Shown here: positions 58,355-64,000 of the stretch, in pieces | Layout: every line of letters starts with the position of its first letter | Numbering within the stretch: the first letter of the stretch is position 1 | From: Zymoseptoria tritici IPO323 | Lineage: Eukaryota > Ascomycota > Dothideomycetes > Mycosphaerellales > Mycosphaerellaceae | NCBI RefSeq assembly: GCF_000219625.1 | Contig: NC_018213.1 | Location: 1,482,055 to 1,546,054, forward strand | Length of the DNA stretch: 64,000 nt | Direction: 5' to 3' | Program-made: the position numbers and the translations under genes | The notes under the pieces: generated by a model | Seen by the model: only the letters and a program-made list of their open reading frames with translations | What the model was told of the DNA's origin: nothing | Databases searched by the model: none

Positions 58355-58624
58355 GACTTCAGCTGCTGCGACTCTCACAACCCCCCAACCTCCTGTATAC
58401 AACCACGATTGATAATGCCAATTGCCGATTAAGCGTGTGATCCATCTGCCGTCGATTCCCCGCGATTCTCCCTTGCTAGACTGTACAGATGGATCCACAC
58501 ATACGACTTCAGCTGCTGCAAACTTGCCAGGAGTTCGCTTCCGTCCGCACAACACGACTGTCAATGCCAGTGGCCCAGCATGTGATCCCATCCGGCGTTG
58601 ACTAGCCGCAGTCCCCCCTTGCTA
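58355..58624. repeat. Diverged tandem duplication, about 150-bp unit
   Basis: An exact 15-mer at 58355-58369 recurs at 58505-58519 (distance 150). TGTGATCC at 58436 recurs at 58581 (distance 145), and TTGCTA at 58473 recurs at 58619 (distance 146). The stretches between are clearly similar (CACGATTGATAATGCCA against CACGACTGTCAATGCCA). Period about 146-150 bp. Several differences are C/T transitions. Confidence 0.6.
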
Positions 58625-59264
58625 TTCCATACAAAGGACAAGGAATGCCTCACAGAGGGGAGATGCCTGCACCGCAAAGAACTGGATCCAGATGTTGTTG
58701 ATTTCTCACCCTCTGACAACGCCGTTAGCGAAAGGAACAAATCGCCATCGTCGAGAGCAAGTCTCGACGCAATGCACAAGATTTCTCACCCTCCGAATGT
58801 GTCCATGTCAATGATGAGATCCCTCCGTAGGGACAGAACTGAATATCTGAGGATACTTCCGCTGAGCAGCAGCGAGAAAGCCGTTCGTCGTTTCGTGGTG
58901 TGTTGATCTTGTCAAAGTGTTTGCTGGCAGATCTGCCCTCCCAAGCATCGCTTTGAACTGTCTCGCCTGAAGAGACTTTCGTACGATGAGGCGTGCTTGG
59001 CAGCGCAAGCAGGGGTTGAAAGGACTGACTTCCCGGGCTGTCCTTGCTCGAACTCTTTTCACAAAGGCACCGGTGGCTATGCTCAAGTGGCGAAGCCATC
59101 TTTTATTCTCCCTCATGGTTCATCGTGGCTTGTCCGACCAAATAGAAGGTGAAATGACGACTTGAGCAGGCCTGCTGCTTGTCTGCCAACTCCCGGTTTT
59201 TTCCTACCTAGCTGATGGCGATCTCAAAGCCTGGCTATAAAGGATGAAACACGACATTCGCATG

Positions 59265-59290
59265 GTACGCACGTCAATGTACGCACGTCA
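59265..59290. promoter_or_regulatory. Tandem 12-bp boxes with ACGTCA cores
   Basis: GTACGCACGTCA occurs twice, at 59265-59276 and 59279-59290, with a 14-bp period. ACGTCA (TGACGT on the other strand) is a CRE/bZIP-type half-site. The pair lies between two TATAAA sequences (59236-59241 and 59318-59323) and 215 bp upstream of the secreted-protein ATG. Confidence 0.5.
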
Positions 59291-59317
59291 CTCTTCGAAG
59301 TAAGTCGCGGAGAGGAA

Positions 59318-59323
59318 TATAAA
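59318..59323 (+). promoter_or_regulatory. TATA box of the secreted-protein gene
   Basis: TATAAA 182 bp upstream of the ATG at 59505, with a second copy at 59236-59241. The nearer copy follows the tandem ACGTCA boxes. Confidence 0.5.
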
Positions 59324-59504
59324 GGCGTGCGATTACCTCGTGTTGGGCCTGAATCTGGTCTTGTTACACATCCTCCCACAGGTCCACAAACCAAACACAA
59401 CCAAGGCAATCGTTCGTTTTGCGTCCGCTCGACTGCGATCTCCATTGTACTGACCATCATCAAGCAGATCCACCCGCTACTTCCACCCAGAAGCAAAATT
59501 CGTC

Positions 59505-59801
59505 ATGCACGTCCTTCCAATCACCCTCCTGGCACTCGTCGCCAACATGGCCCTCGCCTCCGCCATGCCACGAGCTCTGGAGAGACGGCTGTCAGGGTGT
59601 TTCTGGATCAACTGTTGCGCCGACGGAGGGCAGGCACCAGGAATACCGCATTGTCTCCACGAGCGCGAAAAATGCCCTCCACACACTGTGAGTACGGATC
59701 GAACGAGGCTCACGTGCATGAATCTTTGTACTTCGAAGGCTGACGAACCGGCGGTCCAGTGCAACTGTTCATCCGGGCCTTGCAAAACCGACCCCCCTTG
59801 A
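59505..59801 (+). CDS. Small secreted cysteine-rich protein with Kex2-like site
   Basis: A 98-codon open frame starting with a signal peptide (about 1-20, MHVLPITLLALVANMALASA). PRALERR follows and would be cut by a Kex2-type protease after Arg-Arg. The mature part starts LSGCFWINCCADGG and is cysteine-rich. A strong intron candidate lies inside: donor GTGAGT at 59688, branch CTGAC, acceptor CCAG at 59759, 72 nt. It is a multiple of three, so both forms are open. Spliced (59505-59687 joined to 59760-59801), the protein is 74 residues with eight cysteines. Unspliced, it is 98 residues with ten. No known domain. The features fit a secreted effector or antimicrobial peptide, though function is not shown. 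Confidence 0.75.
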   Translation: MHVLPITLLALVANMALASAMPRALERRLSGCFWINCCADGGQAPGIPHCLHEREKCPPHTVSTDRTRLTCMNLCTSKADEPAVQCNCSSGPCKTDPP

Positions 59802-60452
59802 CACCGGTCGGTCTCCAGGACGAGGTGCTGACAGATGGCGATCTCGTTGGGAGAGAAAATTTACAGAGAGACAGACAACAAGGTTCCAGATAGACCGTAT
59901 AGACAGTCTCTCCGCTCTCATTCGAGGGAGAAATATCTCTGTGTTCTGTTGTCCGGCTTTTGGTCCTCGTCAGTAATGAACACCTATCAAGTTCCTTGCT
60001 CGTCGAAGTGAGCCATTCGCGTATGGCATAGATCTATGACCGCTATATGGCGTTCGGATTCAAGGTAGAAGGGTGTCTCATCACTTGTTAATGCCGTCTC
60101 GGCGGTGGACCGTGGATGCGATTGTGGTGAAGGCCGTGTCTGTCAAGAGCATCGCTTTTGGGAGAATGCGCTTAGGCATACAGGTAAAGAGCTGTGACCT
60201 TCGGTCGTACCTTGAGCAAGGCAAATTCTTACGAGAACAAAACATGAGTTGATAGTCCAATGTGGTAAAGTGCAGTGCAGCGAATGTGAAGTTGGTCCAA
60301 AGTTTCGTCCGACCACGACTTCTGCCCAATGGACTAAAATTGACTCCACTCTCTTGGCATGTTCGACGTCGAAATCCATCCACGCACAGTCTATCAGCGA
60401 CTTGTTGTATCGCAACGACTCCATCGACGACCATCACCAAAACGACGACAAG
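59802..60452. other. Intergenic region, RPL19 promoter
   Basis: The 651 bp between the secreted-protein stop and the RPL19 start. No ORF or repeat of note. Confidence 0.55.
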
Positions 60453-61409
60453 ATGTAAGTACCGCACCTACATCGCACACGCACCTGTACTCCACCACGA
60501 TTCAGGCCTCCACCACCGCCCAGCACCTCCGCGAGTCGCACACACAACCACCCCTCCACCTTCAATACCCGGCCTACCACCACCACCTCCCCTACTAACA
60601 CGACTCTCCTCGCAGGGTCAATCTCCGAACCCAGAAGCGCCTGGCGGCGTCCGTCGCCGGCTGCGGAAAGCGCAAGATCTGGCTCGACCCGAACGAGGTC
60701 TCCGAGATCTCCAACGCCAATTCCCGCCAGACAATCCGCAAGTACATCGCCGATGGCCTCATCATCAAGAAGCCCGTCACCATGCACTCGCGTGCCCGCG
60801 CCCGGGAGTTGACCGCCGCTCGCCGTATCGGACGTCACCGTGGTTTCGGTAAGAGGAAGGGTACCGCCGACGCCAGAATGCCAACGTGAGTTTTTCTTCC
60901 CGAAGACAGCCGGGGGGGAGTGGAGGATGGACGGAGATGAGCAGGATCAAGAGGAGAGCATGGGAGGGAGACATGGAATTGGAGAAGTGAGAACACAACC
61001 GCTTGAGTATATGCTGATACTCGAATCACAGTCAGGTCATGTGGATGCGTCGCCTGCGTGTGCTCCGCCGTTTACTCGTCAAGTACCGCGCCGCCGGAAA
61101 GATTGACAAGCACCTCTACCACGAGCTCTACCACCTGAGCAAGGGTAACACCTTCAAGCACAAGCGTGCCCTTGTTGAGCACGTAAGTCATCGTGGCCAC
61201 ATTGGCTTCAATATCCTCGGGATACAAATTCTGACACCTCATTGCAGATCCACAAGGCCAAGGCCGAGAAGGCACGTGAGGAGAAGCTCAAGGCAGAGAT
61301 GGACGCCAAGCGTGCGAAGACCAAGGCCGCTCGCGAGCGGAGACAGGAGCGCGTGCAGCAGAAGAGGAATGCGCTCACCGGCGAGGAGGAGCCAGAGACC
61401 GGCGCTTAG
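60453..61409 (+). CDS. RPL19: 60S ribosomal protein L19
   Basis: Exons 60453-60454, 60616-60885, 61032-61182 and 61248-61409 give 194 residues. The first exon contributes only the A and T of the start codon, and the G comes from exon 2 after a 161-nt intron. The protein starts [21 protein letters not shown] and continues [39 protein letters not shown] and [19 protein letters not shown]. These are all invariant L19e (eL19) features, followed by the long basic C-terminal helix. It binds 25S rRNA and reaches towards the small subunit. The introns are longer (161, 146 and 65 nt) than elsewhere in the window, as is common for ribosomal-protein genes. No snoRNA boxes (RUGAUGA/CUGA pair) were seen in them. 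Confidence 0.96.
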
Positions 61410-62185
61410 ACGAATTGCACGATCAAGTTTTGCTACTCTCTGAGACGCCTTCCTTTTTCTGCCATACAGTGGTATCGCATGCGCATTGGGAGAGGTCGGG
61501 CCTGTTGGGAGGCCAAGGACGAGCGAACAAAACGTATTCACTCGAGGCCTGGGTCCGGCTTTCTTCCACACGAGGGTTATGTTCAAGGCGTGCTGCACGG
61601 ATGGGGGCTTGCTTCTGGGCTTTTTTCGTGTCTCTCGTCATCACAAAAATTGAAAGAGTTTCACCATTGATTGTGCAGAGAGTGGTTGTCTTGTGTGATT
61701 GGCATGGAAGTCTTTGATCCTGGAATGTCTCAGCTCCGTGGGATCACTGTCGAACGTGCTGTGCTAGTAGTGTGCCATCATATTGAAGATCCCGACCGAG
61801 ATGCTGTTATGAGCTCCCACCTCTGCGGTTCCTGTATTCATGCTCACCGTTTTCCGTTGCTGTATACCTTACTTGACTAAGCACGTTGCAGCCGTCCCAA
61901 CCAACCTCACTCCTGCCTTTAACATCGAAGCGAAAAACTGGGAAAACAGAAACAGAAACGACAGACATCCGCTTTCTCTGCCTGTCATTGCAAGAAAATT
62001 CATCGCACATCCCACGAAAACATTCAGCTTGACGATACCGTTGCGTGGACTGCAGACGAGAAATCCCAAAACATCCCTCCATCTTTCTCTCTCCGGGCAT
62101 TCAGGAATCCAACAAGAAGCAGCAAAAAGAAAGTCCCTCAGTCGAAGTCAACTCAAGCGGAACCCTCCAAAGTTGAGACCATTCG
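61410..62185. other. Intergenic region, RPL19 to 2H phosphoesterase
   Basis: The 776 bp between two plus-strand genes. No additional feature recognised. Confidence 0.55.
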
Positions 62186-63323
62186 ATGGCAGTGCCCTCC
62201 TCCTCCGCGGCCCCTCCCAACAATCCCTACTCCGACCTCATCACCTCCTGCTCCAACGACCCGACCCAAATCCAGTCCCGCTACCTAACCCACCGCTCCA
62301 CGCGCAACACCCAACAACGCTCCCTCCTCCTCTCGCCTTCCTTCCAAGGCGTCAAAGTCGACGACATCCTCTACAAACTCAGTCATCCCGACCTCTTTCC
62401 CGGATATGAAGATCCTCGACATTGTCTCGTCGTGTGGGCGCGGCCGACGGAGGGGGTGAGGAGGTTGGTGGGGGAGTGTCAGCGAAGACTGAAGGAGGTG
62501 GTGCCGAGTACGTCTCTCTACCCTTATTCGGGGTCATGTCCTTTCTGTGGGTTTTTGCGTCTATGGTAATTCGCTTGCCATGCCGCCATAAGGATTGAGA
62601 AGGTGACGGGTTGGATCTGAGCAGAACCGCTGACGTGTGTGCTGGATGAGTGTAGATCTTTGGCTCATGCCCTCTTCGAATTTACACATGACGGCCATGG
62701 AAGTCACTCACTCCCGCACACCCGCTGAAATCGAACCCCTCGTGGATCAAATCACCCCCCACCTGGAACCCATCTTCACCCTCCCACATACCCACCGCGT
62801 GGAACTGATCAAACCGTACCTCTCATTCGACGCGCAGGCCATAGCCTTGAGTTTCGCACCCGCCGCTGCTACTTCCCCAGGTGACGGACAAAGTGGAGAG
62901 GCGCCAACATATCACCACCTCCGCCGCGACCTCCACGCCCTCCTCACCACCCAAGCAAACACGTCCATCGCAAGTCGATACGTCACCCCCTCCGCACACC
63001 TCACCATCGCACGCTTCATCGAAGCCTCCGACTTTCTCGATGCATCGACTGGAGAGGTCGATCGGGGGAAAGTGGAGGTTTTGGTGGAGACGGTTGAGGG
63101 GGTGAATCGATGGTTGGAAGAGGAGTTTTGGACGCTGGAGGAGGGAGAGGGGAGGGAGGAGGGTGCGAGGTGGGTTGTGGGGGAGGAGAGGGGGTTGGAG
63201 GTTAAGAGGGGGGCGTTGTGGTATGGAGGTGGGGAGAGGGTTGGGGTTGGGGAGGGGTTTTGGATGGGTGGGAAGGATTATGGGGACGTGGTAGAGACGA
63301 GGTTAGAGGTAGACAGGTCGTAG
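62186..63323 (+). CDS. 2H phosphoesterase-like protein
   Basis: Exons 62186-62507 and 62656-63323, with an intron of 148 nt, give 329 residues. Two H-h-T-h motifs, LHMTAMEV early in exon 2 and AHLTIARF about 110 residues later, are the catalytic pair of the 2H phosphoesterase superfamily (RNA ligase/cyclic phosphodiesterase family). The N-terminal NNPYSDLITSCSNDPTQIQSRY and LLLSPSFQGVKVDDILYKL match a fungal subgroup. Known members act on 2',3'-cyclic phosphates or ADP-ribose 1",2"-cyclic phosphate. The substrate here is unknown. The last 80 codons are extremely G-rich on the plus strand. The intron was accepted because it joins WLMPSSNLHMT in frame, but its branch point is weak. Confidence 0.83.
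63080..63300 (+). other. Very G-rich, G4-prone segment
   Basis: A run of many GGG and GGGG tracts with short spacers inside the 3' coding end of the 2H phosphoesterase, continuing to its stop. The adjacent gene on the minus strand shows the same purine bias on its own strand, so base skew flips around 63.5 kb. Confidence 0.5.
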
Positions 63324-63559
63324 AATGCTCAGGGACGTCAAGATAGAGTATAGAGATTTTGAAATCACAGCGTGATTTGATGAGTGCTTCCGCCGCCGAG
63401 CGGAAGTGATTCTCATCTCAATTGTCGTCGAAGTTTGATGTATGTCTATTAATTTTGGGTCCGGTATATGCTTTGAGGGGTATCTCTGCTTTCACTCAGC
63501 GCTTTTCACATCTTCCTGTCAGGTCTCCTCCGTGGTGGCCAGCTACTATGGTTGTCCGG

Positions 63560-64000
63560 CTAGATCTCTCCTATACCCACCCTCGCTGATGATCCTTCAC
63601 CTCCCTCCTCCTCACCCATCTCAACATCCTCATTCCCATCACCATCATCATCCTCATCTTCATCATCAACCTCCACCATCTCCACATCTCCCACCCCACT
63701 CCCCCTCGAATCCTCCCTCTGCAACCCCAAAACCTGCTCCCCATCCCTCATCCTAAACCCGGAATGCACCCTCTCCACCCTCCCCATCCCATCCCTCCTC
63801 ACCACATCCCCATCCTCCTCAAACCCCACCTCCCTCCTGATCCTCTCCCTCGACGCCCGTCCCGCGCCCCTCCCCATCCCAAACCCCACCACCTCCCCTC
63901 CCTCCCCGACCCGTTCCTTCTTCGTCCTCGTCCCTTTCCCTCTCACCCTCCTCTTCGCCTCCTGCAGCGTGCCCTCTCTCTGTCTCCTCATCTCCCTCCT
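63560..64000 (-). CDS. Unrecognised protein, C-terminal part
   Basis: The minus-strand frame ends at 63560 and is open to the window edge, so the 5' part is outside. The visible 147 or so codons encode a basic stretch (EAKRRVRGKGTRTKKERVG), then RREVGFEEDGDVVRRDGMGRV and HSGFRMRDGEQVLGLQRED. An acidic run of Asp/Glu (VEVDDEDEDDDGDG) and a short glycine-rich end follow. The basic-to-acidic layout suggests a nuclear or nucleolar protein, but no family can be named from this part. Composition is strongly purine-rich on the coding strand. It is convergent with the 2H phosphoesterase, with 236 bp between stop codons. Confidence 0.6.
   Translation of the reverse strand, partial: RREMRRQREGTLQEAKRRVRGKGTRTKKERVGEGGEVVGFGMGRGAGRASRERIRREVGFEEDGDVVRRDGMGRVERVHSGFRMRDGEQVLGLQREDSRGSGVGDVEMVEVDDEDEDDDGDGNEDVEMGEEEGGEGSSARVGIGEI

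Larger units (their letters stand above)
57050..59504. other. Gene-poor gap with decayed duplication
   Basis: A 2.45 kb gap, the longest in the window. It holds a diverged tandem duplication (58355-58624), a 14-bp direct repeat (58700-58713 and 58780-58793), and the promoter of the secreted protein at 59505. A 215-codon minus-strand frame (57944-58591) covers part of the duplication and has no recognised domain. Confidence 0.55.

Noticed and set aside
60455..61031. Possible intron-encoded snoRNA in the long RPL19 introns
   Set aside because: No RUGAUGA C box paired with a CUGA D box, nor an H/ACA layout, was found in either of the first two introns.

Overview
The window is eukaryotic nuclear DNA from a filamentous ascomycete fungus. 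Genes are dense and on both strands, introns are mostly 50-60 nt with GTRNGT donors, CTRAC-like branch points and YAG acceptors, and the gene set is fungal (Syp1, Spt3, Gcn1, Atg26-type sterol glucosyltransferase, Pep4, Vps74). An atypical kinase near 26 kb and a BTB protein near 9 kb resemble families I associate with Dothideomycetes, particularly Mycosphaerellales. That placement is inference. No bacterial, viral or intact transposon genes were seen. No tRNA or rRNA gene was recognised.

Layout. 1-0.7 kb: 3' part of a KxDL/BLOC-1-like gene. 1.8-2.4 kb: Hsp30-type small heat-shock protein. 2.9-6.0 kb: endocytic muniscin Syp1. 6.8-9.4 kb: an unknown protein and a BTB/POZ protein, both on the minus strand. 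10-19.5 kb is a metabolic stretch: cytochrome b5-fused sphingolipid desaturase, nitrilase, secreted heme-thiolate peroxygenase and a PRISE-type reductase, with TFIIE-beta between the last two. 20-25 kb is housekeeping: Spt3, Dph5, mitochondrial acyl carrier protein and Vps74. 25.7-29.7 kb: atypical kinase and metallo-beta-lactamase-fold hydrolase. 30.4-30.8 kb: a two-exon small secreted cysteine-rich protein. 31-43.8 kb: a DExH RNA helicase and Gcn1, head to head. 44-51 kb: sterol glucosyltransferase and vacuolar proteinase A. 52.4-57 kb: a membrane glycosyltransferase and a fungal transcription-factor-like protein. 57-59.5 kb is a gene-poor gap holding a decayed tandem duplication, followed by a second small secreted cysteine-rich protein. 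60-64 kb: RPL19, a 2H phosphoesterase and a gene cut by the window edge.

The genes do not form one pathway, and no secondary-metabolite cluster is evident. Local groupings that may matter are the divergent pairs with short shared promoters (Spt3/Dph5, 229 bp; helicase/Gcn1, 348 bp). Two membrane or vesicle genes act on related membranes (Syp1, Vps74), and there are two sphingolipid/sterol enzymes (desaturase, sterol glucosyltransferase). The most interesting signals are the two candidate effectors at 30452-30759 and 59505-59801, whose exons were joined by hand. The second has a Kex2-like site, an intron that preserves the frame whether spliced or kept, and tandem ACGTCA boxes upstream. A long imperfect inverted repeat centred near 14.3 kb and a diverged tandem duplication near 58.5 kb are not explained by any gene.
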